NCBI RefSeq assembly: GCF_003336665.1
Contig: NZ_QPIJ01000013.1
Span: 1 to 64,000, forward strand
DNA from: Vreelandella rituensis
GTDB taxonomy: Bacteria; Pseudomonadota; Gammaproteobacteria; Pseudomonadales; Halomonadaceae
DNA length: 64,000 nt
Direction of reading: 5' to 3'
Shown: piece by piece, positions 11,698-23,247 of the stretch
How positions within the stretch are numbered: position 1 is the stretch's first letter
Layout of the letters: every line of letters begins with the position of its first letter
Position numbers and translations under genes: made by a program
Notes under the pieces: model-generated
Told to the model about the DNA's origin: nothing
Databases searched by the model: none
The model's input: only the letters and a program-made list of their open reading frames with translations

Positions 11698-12168
11698 TTA
11701 CAGTTCGGCAGCAAGCTCATCAAGCAACTTGCGGTGCGCTTTCTCGTCGATGGAAGCTTCCAGAACACGCTCGGCACCGATGATCGCAAGGTGCGATACC
11801 TGGGCACGAAGCTCTTCCTTGGCACGATTGATTTCTTGCTCTATCTCGGCACGCGTGCCGGCGATAATACGCTCGCCTTCTGCGCGCGCCTGATCGCGTG
11901 CTTCCTCGACAATCTGCGCGGAGCGCTTATTGGCTTGCTCGAGAATTTGTGAAGCCTGTTCCTTGCTGTCTCGCAACGTCTGAGCCGCTTGTTCTTGAGC
12001 TTGCTCAAGATCACGCGATGCCCGGCTAGCCGCATCCAGGCCGTCAGCGATTTTTTTCCGTCGCTCGTTGAGCGCATTGCTGAGTGGTGGCCACACGTAC
12101 TTGGTGCAAAACCAGACAAAGATCGCGAAGGCGATCGTCTGCCCGATAAGCGTCATGTTGATATTCAC
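11698..12168 (-). CDS. atpF: F-type ATP synthase b subunit
   Basis: The 156-residue peripheral stalk: one N-terminal membrane helix (about 5-28) followed by a long charged helix rich in Ala, Glu, Gln and Arg that dimerises. It begins [20 protein letters not shown], typical of gammaproteobacterial AtpF. It is encoded between atpE and atpH. Confidence 0.96.
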   Translation of the reverse strand: MNINMTLIGQTIAFAIFVWFCTKYVWPPLSNALNERRKKIADGLDAASRASRDLEQAQEQAAQTLRDSKEQASQILEQANKRSAQIVEEARDQARAEGERIIAGTRAEIEQEINRAKEELRAQVSHLAIIGAERVLEASIDEKAHRKLLDELAAEL

Positions 12169-12243
12169 AGGGATGTACCTCTGACAGGTTCGTGGCGACC
12201 GGAGTGAAACAAAACCGAGCGGGTAATCCGCCCGGTAGGCTCA

Positions 12244-12489
<246 letters not shown>

Positions 12490-12553
12490 TCAAGTTGAGA
12501 TTTGAAGTTAAGGGTTGAGGTTAAGGGTTAACGTATTGCAAGCATTGCTCGTT

Positions 12554-13796
<1,243 letters not shown>

Positions 13797-13868
13797 GTGT
13801 CGACATTCCGCAGGGCAGGTATTACGTCTACAGGCTGACTCCCGCCACAATCAGGCAAACCCCGCCGG

Positions 13869-13897
13869 ATTATAGGGAAGCCCTATCACACCTTCAA
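13869..13897 (-). promoter_or_regulatory. Candidate sigma-70 promoter of the atp operon
   Basis: Reading the minus strand, a -35-like TTGAAG (13897-13892), a 17-base spacer and a perfect -10 TATAAT (13874-13869) lie just upstream of atpI and point into it. The transcript would begin near 13862, inside the longest possible atpI frame, which favours the shorter atpI starts. Confidence 0.65.
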
Positions 13898-13997
13898 CCA
13901 AAGCTATGGCGTTTTTGCCCTTTGAGCGACTAACTTGCGACCAAAGGGGGAATTATTGTCAACATTCTTTAGTTTGCTCACGATTTTCTGATCAGGT

Positions 13998-14963
13998 TCA
14001 GCGAATGTGTTCCAGAATTCCGTCGAGTTCTTCCAGGCTGGTATAGCGAATGGTCAGCTTGCCTTTGCCACGGTTGCCATGCTGAATGGCGACCGGCGCG
14101 CCTAGCAGCTCGCCCAGCTGAGTTTCCAGCCGAGCCACGTCCGGAAGCTGCGGACGACTACTTTCCGCACGGGCCGGTTCTCCCTGCAGCTGATATTTTT
14201 TTACCAGCGCTTCGGTGGCCCTTACGGTCAGATCCTTATTGACGACTTCATGCGCTATCTGGCGCTGCTTGACTCCGGGAAGACTCAGCAGTGCCCGGGC
14301 ATGCCCCATGTCCAGATCACCACGTTCAAGCAGCGTCTGCACTTCCGGGTCCAGCGCCAACAGGCGCAAGAGGTTGGCTACCTGAGTGCGGGATTTACCC
14401 ACCGCATCGGCTACCTGCTGTTGGGTAAGGGAAAACTCCTCTCCCAGCCGCTTGAGGGCCAGGGCTTCTTCGATGGCGTTGAGATTTTCCCGCTGAATGT
14501 TCTCGATCAGCGCCAATGCCAGGGCGACTTCATCGGTGACTTCGCGGATCACCGCCGGGATGACGTCGAGTTCAGCAAGCTGGGCAGCGCGCCAGCGGCG
14601 CTCCCCGGCAATAATTTCATAGCGGTCGGTTCCGGTCGGACGCACCACAATGGGTTGCATCACGCCCTGGGCGCGAATGGAATCGGCAAGTTCTTCCAGT
14701 GCTTCAGGCTGAATATCACGGCGAGGCTGATATTTGCCCCGAGACAGCTGACTCAGAGGCAAATAGTCGAGGCGGTCCTTGGCTGCTTCGGGGGCTTCAA
14801 TATCAGATTCAGACGTACCCAGATCTTCCTCAGCGGCGAGCGGCGCGCCGAACAGGTCGGCGCCGGCCAGTTCCTTACCGGAAAATTCCAGACTTTCTCG
14901 ACGACGGGCACCGGCGCCGATCAGGGCATCCAGGCCACGTCCCAGAGCGCGTTTACGCGTCAT
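13998..14963 (-). CDS. parB: Chromosome-partitioning protein ParB
   Basis: A 321-residue parS-binding CTP-dependent clamp. The CTPase/ParB box contains IAGERRWRAAQ (about 128-138). The central helix-turn-helix region includes LTQQQVADAVGKSRTQVANLLRL, and the C-terminal segment is the dimerisation domain. It begins with the usual MTRKRALGRGLDALIG. It lies 78 bp downstream of parA. Its target palindromes are probably the four parS sites at 43953, 44583, 47105 and 47759. Confidence 0.95.
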   Translation of the reverse strand: MTRKRALGRGLDALIGAGARRRESLEFSGKELAGADLFGAPLAAEEDLGTSESDIEAPEAAKDRLDYLPLSQLSRGKYQPRRDIQPEALEELADSIRAQGVMQPIVVRPTGTDRYEIIAGERRWRAAQLAELDVIPAVIREVTDEVALALALIENIQRENLNAIEEALALKRLGEEFSLTQQQVADAVGKSRTQVANLLRLLALDPEVQTLLERGDLDMGHARALLSLPGVKQRQIAHEVVNKDLTVRATEALVKKYQLQGEPARAESSRPQLPDVARLETQLGELLGAPVAIQHGNRGKGKLTIRYTSLEELDGILEHIR

Positions 14964-15041
14964 CGCTCATTCCTCACGTTTATAACCCTACTGCGGCGTA
15001 TCACTGCACCTGAAAAAGGTACCTGAAAAAACAACGACTCG

Positions 15042-15809
15042 TTACAGCGACAAACGGCGAATCATTTCCTTGGCCAGCACGCGGTATGCCTGGCTGCCCC
15101 GGGAAAAACGCGCGTACTGTGTCACCGGAAGGCCGTAGCTGGGGGCTTCCGCGACCTTGATGTTACGTGGAATCGTGGTTTTCAACAGGGCATCGCCAAA
15201 AAAGTCACGCAACTGTTTGTCCACTTCCCGCGTCAGGCTCATGCGTTTGTCGTACATGGTACGCAGGATACCGGCAACCTTGAGCGAGGGATTTACACTC
15301 TGCTTGATCTGCTCGATGGTATCGAGCAGCGCCGACAGACCTTCCAAGGCATAAAATTCGCACTGCAAGGGGATCAGCACGCTATCGGCAGCGGTTAGCG
15401 CATTCACCGTCAACATGTTGAGCGATGGCGGGCAGTCGATCAGCACCACATCATAGGTCGAGGCCACGCCAAGCAAGGCATTTTTTAAGCAGGCTTCACG
15501 CGGTTCATGCGAAAGAAGCTCCACCTCGGCGGCGGTCAAGTCGCCATTGCTCGGCAGCACATCGAATCCCGCCGGCGTCTTGCGCTTGATCACCGCTTCC
15601 GCCGCGACATCACCCAGCAGGACATCCAGCACACTGGTATCGAGGCCATGCTTGTCGATACCGCTGCCCATGCTGGCATGGCCTTGTGGATCAAGATCCA
15701 CCAGCAGCACCCGATGTTTGAGCGATGCCAGGCCGGCGGCCAGGTTGACCGCCGAGGTGGTCTTGCCGACACCGCCTTTCTGGTTGGTCAGGGCTATGAT
15801 CTGGCTCAC
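15042..15809 (-). CDS. parA: Chromosome-partitioning ATPase ParA (Soj)
   Basis: A 255-residue Walker-type ATPase that works with ParB to move origin regions apart. The deviant Walker A KGGVGKTTSAVNLA is at residues 10-23, with VLLVDLDPQGHAS following at about 35. Its start follows the rsmG stop with no gap, and the mnmG-rsmG-parA-parB order is the common proteobacterial one. Confidence 0.95.
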   Translation of the reverse strand: MSQIIALTNQKGGVGKTTSAVNLAAGLASLKHRVLLVDLDPQGHASMGSGIDKHGLDTSVLDVLLGDVAAEAVIKRKTPAGFDVLPSNGDLTAAEVELLSHEPREACLKNALLGVASTYDVVLIDCPPSLNMLTVNALTAADSVLIPLQCEFYALEGLSALLDTIEQIKQSVNPSLKVAGILRTMYDKRMSLTREVDKQLRDFFGDALLKTTIPRNIKVAEAPSYGLPVTQYARFSRGSQAYRVLAKEMIRRLSL

Positions 15810-16493
15810 TTACTCCACTCCTTGCTGGGTGAGAATCAACAGCTGCCGCTCGGCGCTTTCAAAGGGCACGTTCAATTTATGCCGGCTGTGCAATCGAATA
15901 CCCTCGGGCATTTGATGATGGTCGGTAAATTGGCGTAACTCTTCATCCGCACCGGGGCCTTTCATCGCCAGCCATTGGCCATCCGTAACCGGAAGCTTGC
16001 GGGTCATGGCGATGAAATCGGCCAGGCTGGCAAAGGCACGTGAAATGACCTGATCGAACTGTCCCTGGGCGAAACTTTCCACCCGTGCCTGCACCGGAGA
16101 GACGTTGCTCAGCCCCAGTTCCATCACTGCTTGGCGCTGAAAACGTACTTTCTTGCCGTTGCTGTCCAGCAGGGTGACCTCAAGTGAGGGCGCAAGAATC
16201 GCCAGCACCAGACCCGGAAATCCAGGCCCGGCACCCACGTCCAGCAGACGCGGCCCCTTGACGAAAGGCAGCACGGCAGCGCTGTCGAGCAGGTGACGCG
16301 ACACCATGGTGTCGACGTCGCGTACTGCGGTGAGGTTATAAGCCCGGTTCCACTTGTGCAACAGCGCCAGCAATCCCAGTAGCCGTTCTTGCTGTTCTGG
16401 GGTGACCTCAAGCTGTAGTTCGGCCAGGCCTTGACTCAGCCGCACAACGGCGGAGTCAGGCAGTTGTGAGCGCAACAGGGCAAGCGGTGTCAT
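15810..16493 (-). CDS. rsmG: 16S rRNA (guanine-527-N7) methyltransferase
   Basis: A 227-residue SAM-dependent methyltransferase that modifies G527 of 16S rRNA. The SAM-binding motif [17 protein letters not shown] lies near residue 85-100, after the family segment [12 protein letters not shown]. Its ATG overlaps the mnmG stop by four bases and its stop directly abuts parA, suggesting coupled translation. Confidence 0.95.
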   Translation of the reverse strand: MTPLALLRSQLPDSAVVRLSQGLAELQLEVTPEQQERLLGLLALLHKWNRAYNLTAVRDVDTMVSRHLLDSAAVLPFVKGPRLLDVGAGPGFPGLVLAILAPSLEVTLLDSNGKKVRFQRQAVMELGLSNVSPVQARVESFAQGQFDQVISRAFASLADFIAMTRKLPVTDGQWLAMKGPGADEELRQFTDHHQMPEGIRLHSRHKLNVPFESAERQLLILTQQGVE

Positions 16494-18388
16494 CCGTTGG
16501 CCACCTTAGTCTCATCCAGCAAACGGCGTTTTTTCAAGTGAATCAATAGTATCGACACCGCAGCCGGGGTGACCCCAGAAATGCGCGCGGCATGCGCCAA
16601 GGTGGCAGGACGCGCCTCTTCAAGCTTCTGGCGAATTTCATGAGACAGCCCTTCCACCCGCTGGTAATCCAGCGCTTCTGGTAACGCTGTGGCTTCATGG
16701 CGCTTGAGCTTGTCGATCTCGTTCTGCTGACGCTCGATATAGCCTTGGTATTTGGCCTGGATCTGGACCTGTTCTGCCACCTGGGGATCATCGACTGCCG
16801 TGCCGCCATCGAGCAGGGCAAGGTCCTGGTAACTCAATTCCGGGCGCCTGAGCAGATCACTTACCCGGTATTCGCGACTCAAGGGCTTGCCGAGTTTGGT
16901 TTCCAATTCAGCGGCACCGGCACTCCCGGGATGCACCCAAAGCGAAGACAACCGCTGGTTTTCCCTTTCGATTGCCTCGCGCTTGGTGCTGAAGGCTTGC
17001 CAACGCTGATCATCGACCAGCCCAAGTCCGCGACCGATCTCGGTCAGACGCAAATCGGCGTTGTCTTCGCGCAGCAATAACCGATATTCCGCCCGAGAAG
17101 TGAACATGCGGTAGGGCTCCTTGGTGCCCAGGGTGATCAGATCATCAACCAGAACGCCGAGATAAGCCTCGTCACGGCGAGGCCACCAGGCGTCCAGACC
17201 CTGGGCCCGACGTGCGGCATTCAGCCCGGCCAGCAGGCCCTGGGCCCCGGCTTCTTCGTAGCCGGTGGTGCCGTTGATTTGTCCGGCAAAATACAGGTTG
17301 TGGATAAAACGTGTTTCCAATGAATGTTTGAGATCGCGTGGGTCAAAGAAATCGTATTCGATGGCATAGCCCGGCCGGGTGATATGGACGTTTTCCAGCC
17401 CCTTGATCGAGCGGACTACCTTGAGCTGAATATCGAACGGCAACGAGGTCGAAATCCCGTTGGGATAAAGCTCGTGGGTATCCAGCCCTTCAGGCTCGAT
17501 AAACACCTGATGGCTATTCTTGTCGGCGAAACGATGCACCTTGTCTTCGATCGAAGGGCAGTAACGCGGCCCCACGCCCTCGATCACCCCGGAATACATC
17601 GGTGAGCGTTCCAGGTTGGCGAGGATGATGTCGTGGGTCTGCTCGTTGGTATGCGCGATATGACAATTGACCTGCGCCGGGTGCATTTCCTGCTTGCCCA
17701 TGTACGACATCACGGGAGTGGGTGTATCTCCTGGCTGAGTTTCGAGCCCCGAGAAATCCACACTCTTGGCATCCAGGCGTGGCGGTGTTCCGGTTTTTAG
17801 GCGGTCGACACGAAATGGCAGTGCGCGCAGACGTTCGGCAAGCGCATTGGAGGGAGGATCGCCGGCCCGGCCGCCGCGACTCTGGTCCAGACCGATGTGG
17901 ATAACACCGCCCAGAAAAGTCCCTGTGGACAACACAACCGTCTTGGAAAGAAAGCGAATGCCGGTTTCGGTCACCACACCGCAAACGCTGTCGTTATCCA
18001 CAATCAGATCGCCTGCCGCTTGCTGAAACAACGTCAGGTTGGGCTGGTTTTCCAGCATTCCCCGGATAGCGGATTTGTAGCGGATGCGATCGGCCTGGGC
18101 TCTTGTCGCTCGAACTGCCGGGCCTTTGCGAGCATTGAGCACACGAAACTGGATACCACCGAGGTCGGTTGCAAGCCCCATGGCTCCCCCCAAGGCATCG
18201 ATTTCCTTGACCAGATGGCTCTTGCCGATCCCGCCAATCGCTGGATTACAGGACATTTGCCCCAGGGTTTCGATGTTGTGGGTCAGCAGCAGGGTCTGAC
18301 TGCCCATGCGAGCGGAGGCCAGTGCGGCTTCAGTTCCCGCATGGCCTCCGCCGATGACGATGACGTCAAAGCGGTCGGGGTAATTCAA
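16490..18388 (-). CDS. mnmG: tRNA uridine-34 carboxymethylaminomethyl enzyme, FAD subunit
   Basis: The 632-residue FAD-binding partner of MnmE in wobble-uridine modification. The dinucleotide-binding motif [18 protein letters not shown] is at about 11-28, and the family motif [17 protein letters not shown] near 370. The start is TTG at 18388, supported by GAGGTG a few bases upstream. Its partner mnmE is about 18 kb away at 36355. The region upstream is origin-like. Confidence 0.95.
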   Translation of the reverse strand: MNYPDRFDVIVIGGGHAGTEAALASARMGSQTLLLTHNIETLGQMSCNPAIGGIGKSHLVKEIDALGGAMGLATDLGGIQFRVLNARKGPAVRATRAQADRIRYKSAIRGMLENQPNLTLFQQAAGDLIVDNDSVCGVVTETGIRFLSKTVVLSTGTFLGGVIHIGLDQSRGGRAGDPPSNALAERLRALPFRVDRLKTGTPPRLDAKSVDFSGLETQPGDTPTPVMSYMGKQEMHPAQVNCHIAHTNEQTHDIILANLERSPMYSGVIEGVGPRYCPSIEDKVHRFADKNSHQVFIEPEGLDTHELYPNGISTSLPFDIQLKVVRSIKGLENVHITRPGYAIEYDFFDPRDLKHSLETRFIHNLYFAGQINGTTGYEEAGAQGLLAGLNAARRAQGLDAWWPRRDEAYLGVLVDDLITLGTKEPYRMFTSRAEYRLLLREDNADLRLTEIGRGLGLVDDQRWQAFSTKREAIERENQRLSSLWVHPGSAGAAELETKLGKPLSREYRVSDLLRRPELSYQDLALLDGGTAVDDPQVAEQVQIQAKYQGYIERQQNEIDKLKRHEATALPEALDYQRVEGLSHEIRQKLEEARPATLAHAARISGVTPAAVSILLIHLKKRRLLDETKVANG

Positions 18389-18723
18389 AAGACACCTCGT
18401 CTTGCACCGATGACGGCGCGATGTGATCAGCCGGCAAGGACGCTGCCTTGGCGGTATTCAAAATGAAGCTGGGCAGTATAAACCTCCTGTGGGTAACCGT
18501 CAGGTTTTTCCACACCCTGTCAGCCAGCGACTCAAGTATTAAATAACAATATAAATATAAATAAAGAAGTTCTGTTGTTGTTGTAATTACTAGTGTGGGC
18601 AAAATCTGTTATTAAGCCATTTAATCCTATAAAAATCATATTATTACGTTGTTGATGATCGCGGTTGAAAGCAGCGTACTACCTGCTGGTTAACGGTGAA
18701 CCTCCTGTGGATGAAAAGGCGCT

Positions 18724-18732
18724 TTATCCACA
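18724..18732 (+). promoter_or_regulatory. DnaA box (perfect)
   Basis: TTATCCACA, an exact match to the DnaA-box consensus, within the origin-like region upstream of mnmG. Eighteen bases before its start a single-mismatch box (18706-18714) lies in the opposite orientation. Confidence 0.65.
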
Positions 18733-18888
18733 GGGCCAGTAATTCACGGTTTGTCCACCGCTCCATACCCTAGTTGTTACCGCACCTGTGAACAATTTTG
18801 CAAGCGTCCTTATTGTTTCGCTCATGCCTGCCATGCTCTGCCTGGGCAAAGGTTTCTCCACTGGCCAAAAATAAAGTTGTCCACAGGC

Positions 18889-18917
18889 AAAAAAAAGGCC
18901 TATCACGAAGATAGGCC
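18889..18917 (-). terminator. Rho-independent terminator of the ABC-transporter operon
   Basis: On the minus strand, GGCCTATC (18917-18910), a five-base loop, GATAGGCC (18904-18897) and a run of eight T residues follow the ATP-binding gene by 37 bp. It shields the downstream origin-like region from read-through. Confidence 0.88.
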
Positions 18918-18954
18918 GGTAATTTAGGGTGCATTGCATGCCGAAACGTAGGTT

Positions 18955-19716
18955 TTAGTGAGTCAAAACCCGTGAAAGAAACGACTGGGTACGTTCGTGT
19001 TGAGGGTTATCGAACAGGCTTTCGGGCTCTCCCTGTTCGGTGATTTCACCTTGATGGATAAAGATGACCCGGTCGGCCACTTCACGGGCAAAGCCCATTT
19101 CGTGCGTCACGATCACCATGGTCATGCCTTCCTTGGCGAGCTCACGCATGGCGTCCAATACCTCCCCGATCATTTCCGGGTCCAGGGCCGAGGTGGGCTC
19201 ATCGAACAGCATCAGGCGGGGTTCCATGGCCAAGGCACGCGCCAAGGCGACGCGTTGCTGTTGGCCACCGGAAAGCTGTGCGGGATATTTGTGAGCCTGA
19301 TCGGTAATTCCCACGCGCTCGAGCAGGCGGTTGGCGGTTTCCAGGGCATCAGCGCGGCTCCAGCCGCGTACTTTCATCGGGGCGAGCGTTATGTTGTCGA
19401 CCACGCTGAGGTGCGGAAACAGATTGAACTGCTGAAACACCATTCCGACTTCGGTACGAATACGCTGCAAGGCGCGGTTGCTCTTGCCAAAGGGTAGAAG
19501 CTGGCTGCCATCGACTTCCAGCTTGCCCAGCTGGTATTCCTCGAGGCCGTTGATACAGCGAATCAAGGTGGATTTGCCCGAGCCACTGGCCCCGATCACC
19601 ACCACCACTTCACCGGGAACGATCTCCAGATCGATATCCTTCAATACGTGCAGGTTGCCAAAATGCTTGTTCAGCGCCTGCATGCGCACGATGGGTTGGG
19701 TTGCATCATCATTCAT
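18955..19716 (-). CDS. Polar amino-acid ABC transporter, ATP-binding protein
   Basis: A 253-residue GlnQ/HisP-type ATPase on the cytoplasmic side of an amino-acid importer. Walker [10 protein letters not shown] is near residue 42, the Q-loop in [16 protein letters not shown], the signature LSGGQQQR near 150 and Walker [14 protein letters not shown]. It forms an operon with the permease and binding protein upstream. Substrate cannot be told from sequence; the binding-protein relatives suggest glutamine or another polar amino acid. Confidence 0.92.
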   Translation of the reverse strand: MNDDATQPIVRMQALNKHFGNLHVLKDIDLEIVPGEVVVVIGASGSGKSTLIRCINGLEEYQLGKLEVDGSQLLPFGKSNRALQRIRTEVGMVFQQFNLFPHLSVVDNITLAPMKVRGWSRADALETANRLLERVGITDQAHKYPAQLSGGQQQRVALARALAMEPRLMLFDEPTSALDPEMIGEVLDAMRELAKEGMTMVIVTHEMGFAREVADRVIFIHQGEITEQGEPESLFDNPQHERTQSFLSRVLTH

Positions 19717-19727
19717 CGCAGGGGTCC

Positions 19728-20399
19728 TTATTGTCCGGCCAGGCCTCTACGCTCGAGTTGGCGCAGCAGGATTGAAAGCGTCCAGGTGATGACCAGGTAC
19801 ATTAGGGCCACCATGAAATAGACCTCCAGAGCGGTAAACGTCGTGGCGATGTAGATCTGCCCCTGACGTACCAACTCGCCGACGCCGATCACCGAGAACA
19901 GCGAGGTATCCTTGATACTGATGATGCCTTGGTTGCCCAAGGGCGGAATCATGCGTCGGAAAGCCTGGGGCCAGATGACATAGCGAAAGGCCTGGGAGCG
20001 AGAAAGCCCCAGGGAAAGCGACGCTTCACGTTGCCCGCGTTCGATGGACTGCACGCCACCCCGCACGATTTCCGAAATATAGGCCCCGGAATTGACCGCA
20101 ATGGCGGCTATGCCGGCGGTGAGCGCATTGATCGGACTACCCAGCAGTTGGGGCAAGCCATAGAAGATAAACAGCACCTGAACCAGGATAGGCGTGCCAC
20201 GGAACACTTCGACATACACGATTGCCGGCCAGCGTAGCCAGCGCAAGGGGCTGATACGTAACAGACCGAACAGGATGCCGATGAAAAAGCCGATGGCGAG
20301 GCCACCAAAGGAAATCAGTAGGGTCCAGGGGACGCCGGGGAGGAGGTGCGGAATCGAACCGAATGCCGCTGCCCAATCAAATTGAAAAGTGATTTCCAC
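19728..20399 (-). CDS. Polar amino-acid ABC transporter, permease
   Basis: A 223-residue inner-membrane permease of the HisM/GlnP family with about five hydrophobic helices. The cytoplasmic EAA loop that docks the ATPase is seen as [22 protein letters not shown] near residue 140-160. Only one permease gene is present, so it probably acts as a homodimer. It lies 11 bp upstream of the ATPase gene. Confidence 0.92.
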   Translation of the reverse strand: MEITFQFDWAAAFGSIPHLLPGVPWTLLISFGGLAIGFFIGILFGLLRISPLRWLRWPAIVYVEVFRGTPILVQVLFIFYGLPQLLGSPINALTAGIAAIAVNSGAYISEIVRGGVQSIERGQREASLSLGLSRSQAFRYVIWPQAFRRMIPPLGNQGIISIKDTSLFSVIGVGELVRQGQIYIATTFTALEVYFMVALMYLVITWTLSILLRQLERRGLAGQ

Positions 20400-20478
20400 A
20401 AACGTTACCTCCCGAGAGGTCAGTCATCGGTGACTGCCGGGGTTACCGGCATAGGCGAAAAGCCAGCCACCCACGAGA

Positions 20479-20508
20479 CAGGGCCGGGGGGATTACCGCC
20501 CGGCCCTG
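20479..20508 (-). terminator. Intercistronic hairpin between binding-protein and permease genes
   Basis: A perfect 10-bp GC-rich stem (CAGGGCCGGG at 20479-20488 with CCCGGCCCTG at 20499-20508) and a ten-base loop, with no T run. In ABC operons such hairpins often stabilise the upstream binding-protein mRNA or partly end transcription, raising binding protein over permease. That role is inferred. Confidence 0.6.
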
Positions 20509-20542
20509 GGGTGGCCAGCAAAAGCGTCAGATCAGGAAAGGA

Positions 20543-21331
20543 TTATTCCTCGTTGGGCGCTTCGCCGAACCATTTTTCATAAATCTCGGCATAGGTACCG
20601 TCGTCGCGCATGGCTTCCAGTGCCTCGTTGGTGGGTTCCACCCAGTCACTGCCCTTGTGGAAAACGATGCCGTACTGTTGGCCTTCATAAAGGGGGCCGA
20701 CTACCTTGGTGCGGCCTTCCCCACGCGTCTGGGAGAAATAGGCGACATTGGGGGCGTCATAGAACGCTGCATCGACATTGCGTCCCAGCAGGGCCATGTA
20801 CATGTCGGAGGTGCCGGGGTAAGGGGTGATTTCGGCATCGTCACCGAATTTTTCGGTTAAATAGTCGTAGCTTGTCGAGCCGATCTTGGTGGCGATGTTC
20901 ATGCCGGCGAGGTCATCGATCGTTTCTACGCTGTCGTTGTCGGCGCGCACGATGATGCGCAGACCGCTGTCGTAGTAGGGGTCGGAAAAGTCGACGATTT
21001 CAGCACGTTCTTCGGTGATGGTGACCCCGGCGATGGCGATTTCCTGATTGCCAGTCTGTACCGCAGGAATGATGCCGTTGAATTCCATGGTGGTCAGATT
21101 GACATCGAAGCCGGCGCGTTCGGCGACTTCGTTGATGATATCCATGTCGAAACCGATCATCTCACCGGTATCGGCATCCATCATTTCAAACGGCACGAAA
21201 CTTGGATCGGTGACCACATTGACGGTGGGCGTTTGCGCCATGACGGCGGAAGCACTGCCCAGGCCGAGTGCGACAGCGGCGACCAATGCGGTTTTAGGTA
21301 GGGCCAGGTAAGCCATGCGAGAAGGTTTCAT
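20543..21331 (-). CDS. Polar amino-acid ABC transporter, periplasmic binding protein
   Basis: A 262-residue solute-binding protein of the GlnH family with an N-terminal signal peptide (hydrophobic core about 13-30, likely cut after AVMAQ). The mature start VNVVTDPSFVPFEMMDADTGE and the segment EIAIAGVTITEERAEIVDFSDPYYDSGLRI are diagnostic. ATG 21331 is supported by GGGGA upstream. It is the first gene of the transporter operon and is separated from the permease by a stable hairpin. Confidence 0.92.
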   Translation of the reverse strand: MKPSRMAYLALPKTALVAAVALGLGSASAVMAQTPTVNVVTDPSFVPFEMMDADTGEMIGFDMDIINEVAERAGFDVNLTTMEFNGIIPAVQTGNQEIAIAGVTITEERAEIVDFSDPYYDSGLRIIVRADNDSVETIDDLAGMNIATKIGSTSYDYLTEKFGDDAEITPYPGTSDMYMALLGRNVDAAFYDAPNVAYFSQTRGEGRTKVVGPLYEGQQYGIVFHKGSDWVEPTNEALEAMRDDGTYAEIYEKWFGEAPNEE

Positions 21332-21433
21332 AGGTGTCCCCGTGATCTGTTAACGGCCGATTGTCTCAGCGACGCCAGGCGTGCTTAACAATCGATTTTA
21401 ATCTTGTGCCTGCTTAACAGTGGCGAGAAACCC

Positions 21434-21488
21434 CCAAGGCGTCAAGTTAGCGACATTGCGTTACGCCAACGCTGTATTGACGCCTTGG
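21434..21488. repeat. Perfect 12-bp inverted repeat in the erpA/ABC-transporter gap
   Basis: CCAAGGCGTCAA (21434-21445) and TTGACGCCTTGG (21477-21488) are separated by 31 bases that contain a shorter AGCG/CGCT pairing. It lies downstream of erpA and upstream of the binding-protein gene, both on the minus strand. There is no T run. It may be an RNA hairpin at the end of erpA or a protein-binding palindrome for the transporter promoter. Confidence 0.6.
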
Positions 21489-21533
21489 TCAGTCTTGGTA
21501 AGCAATCAAGCTTTTGGCTGGTTTCTTGTGAGG

Positions 21534-21887
21534 TTACACCATGAAGGAGGCGCCGCAGCCGCACGTGGTGGTGGCATTGGGGTTCTGTATGCGAAAACGA
21601 GCACCGGCCAGGCCTTCTTCGAAATCGACGGTGGAACCGACCAGGTATTGATAGGAAAGCGGGTCGACCACCAGCGAGACTTCACCGAATGGAATCAGAG
21701 TATCGTCTTCGGTTACGTCTTCGGCGAAGTCGAAACCGTATTGGAAACCGGAACAGCCACCACCGGTGACGTACACCCGTAATTTGAGTTCAGGGTTATT
21801 TTCTTCGGCGATCAACGCCTGAAGACGTTTTCGGGCACTGTCAGACAGCAACAGGGGTGTGGGAACAAAAGATTCTGCACCGCTCAT
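21534..21887 (-). CDS. erpA: Iron-sulfur cluster insertion protein ErpA
   Basis: A 117-residue A-type carrier that delivers Fe-S clusters to apoproteins. The three cluster-binding cysteines are Cys45 ([11 protein letters not shown]), Cys109 and Cys111 (TTCGCGASF). The length and the sequence downstream of the first Cys favour ErpA over IscA or SufA. It is monocistronic, flanked on both sides by strong inverted repeats. Confidence 0.93.
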   Translation of the reverse strand: MSGAESFVPTPLLLSDSARKRLQALIAEENNPELKLRVYVTGGGCSGFQYGFDFAEDVTEDDTLIPFGEVSLVVDPLSYQYLVGSTVDFEEGLAGARFRIQNPNATTTCGCGASFMV

Positions 21888-21950
21888 GGGTACCTCCCGC
21901 GAGCTTTAAGGAAAAAACGTGACTAGCTGATAAAGGGATTATCGGTAATA

Positions 21951-21978
21951 CCCAGTAAAAGGGTCAACTTTTACTGGG
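21951..21978. repeat. Perfect 11-bp hairpin between argC and erpA
   Basis: CCCAGTAAAAG (21951-21961), loop of six, CTTTTACTGGG (21968-21978). It lies after the argC stop and before erpA, both minus strand. There is no uninterrupted T run, so it could be a weak terminator of argC or a dyad in the erpA promoter region. Confidence 0.6.
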
Positions 21979-22003
21979 GCGTGGGAAGTTCGCGAGAAAC
22001 GAA

Positions 22004-23038
22004 TCAGGGCATGACGGCAGGCGCGTCCAGACCCCTGCGCTCATCCAGACCGAACATCAGATTGAGGGTTTGAATTGCCTGTCCGGAGGCACCCTTGACC
22101 AGGTTGTCGATGACGGACAGCACCACCACGGTATTGCCGTTGCCCGGACGATGCACCGCCAGACGGCAGGTATTGGTGCCTTTGACGCTACGTGTTTCCG
22201 GATGGCTGCCTGCGGGTAACACATCGACGAACGGCTCGTTGGCGTAGCGGGCTTCGAACAGGGCCTGGAGATCTTCCGGTTCGGCTGTCAGCTGGCTGTA
22301 AAGCGTGGCGTGAATACCGCGTATCATCGGCGTCAAGTGTGGCACGAAAGTCAGGCCGGTGTCGCTACCGGCAATATCTTTCAACCCTTGACGGATTTCC
22401 GGCAAGTGGCGATGGCCCGACGCCCCATACGCTTTCATCGATTCGCTGGCTTCGGCCAGCAGCGAAGGTACCTTGGCACCGCGCCCGGCCCCGGTGACCC
22501 CGGATTTGCAATCGGCGATCAATTGGGTCGGGTCGATCAAGCCGGCCTCGAGCAGCGGCAGGTAGCCCAACTGTACCGCGGTGGGATAACAGCCGGGCAC
22601 CGCAATCAGGCGTGCCGACTTGATACGCTCGCGGTGCATTTCGGGCAGGCCGTAAACCGCTTCCTGCAGCAGCTCCGGAGCACCGTGGGGCTGGTCGTAC
22701 CAGTGCGCCCATTCGTCGACGTCGCGCAGACGAAAATCAGCGGAAAGATCGATCACTCGGGTGCCTTGGGCGAGTAGTTCACCGGCCAGGGCGTGAGCGA
22801 CCCCATGAGGGGTGGCGAAGAACACCGCATCCATGGCGCCCAGGCGTTTTGCCTCAGGCTCGCTGAATGTCAGGTTGTCGTAATGACCGCGCAGATTGGG
22901 ATACATGTCACAGACCTTCATCCCGGCTTCCGAACGCGAGGTGATGGCCTCGACACTGACGTCGCGGTGATGCGCCAGCAAGCGTAGCAGTTCGACACCG
23001 GTATAGCCTGTGCCGCCGACGATTCCGACCTTGATCAC
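22004..23038 (-). CDS. argC: N-acetyl-gamma-glutamyl-phosphate reductase
   Basis: A 344-residue NADPH-dependent enzyme of arginine biosynthesis that reduces N-acetylglutamyl phosphate to the semialdehyde. The nucleotide-binding motif [18 protein letters not shown] is at the N-terminus and the catalytic cysteine in [22 protein letters not shown] 23038 is chosen because AAGGAG lies six bases upstream and gives the normal family length. A longer frame opens at 23071. It stands alone among the other genes here. Confidence 0.94.
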   Translation of the reverse strand: MIKVGIVGGTGYTGVELLRLLAHHRDVSVEAITSRSEAGMKVCDMYPNLRGHYDNLTFSEPEAKRLGAMDAVFFATPHGVAHALAGELLAQGTRVIDLSADFRLRDVDEWAHWYDQPHGAPELLQEAVYGLPEMHRERIKSARLIAVPGCYPTAVQLGYLPLLEAGLIDPTQLIADCKSGVTGAGRGAKVPSLLAEASESMKAYGASGHRHLPEIRQGLKDIAGSDTGLTFVPHLTPMIRGIHATLYSQLTAEPEDLQALFEARYANEPFVDVLPAGSHPETRSVKGTNTCRLAVHRPGNGNTVVVLSVIDNLVKGASGQAIQTLNLMFGLDERRGLDAPAVMP

Positions 23039-23247
23039 GATGAACTCCTTGGCGTTTTCACATTGAGACAACCGGCCAAACTCATCCGCCGGGCTGTCGA
23101 AGGGTTACTCGCTATGATACACAAGAGGACAAGCTAATAGCGGCATTGCGGCATCAGCCCCTTGGATGTCTTTATTTCGAGAGTACTGCCTCGGGGTTTC
23201 TATCACAGAATCGGTCTTAAGAACTTTGCAATCAAGGAAAGGTGCTC

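Larger units (their letters stand above)
18389..18954. other. Non-coding origin-like region next to mnmG (gidA)
   Basis: 566 bases without a credible gene. A strongly AT-rich stretch (about 18536-18660) is flanked by DnaA-box-like nonamers: perfect TTATCCACA at 18724-18732; TTTTCCACA at 18506-18514; single-mismatch boxes at 18488-18496, 18706-18714, 18787-18795 and 18877-18885. This is the arrangement of the E. coli gidA-side oriC. Because dnaA has its own origin-like region at 40201-40743, this one may be a secondary, ancestral or inactive origin. The far end holds a terminator for the ABC-transporter operon. Confidence 0.55.

Noticed and set aside
13957-13962. Minus-strand TTGACA as the atp operon -35
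   Set aside because: No -10 at proper spacing; the TTGAAG/TATAAT pair at 13869-13897 is better.
18366-18939. Minus-strand frames at 18366-18602 and 18724-18939 in the mnmG upstream gap
   Set aside because: No recognisable protein, no ribosome-binding site, and they cross AT-rich DNA and DnaA boxes.
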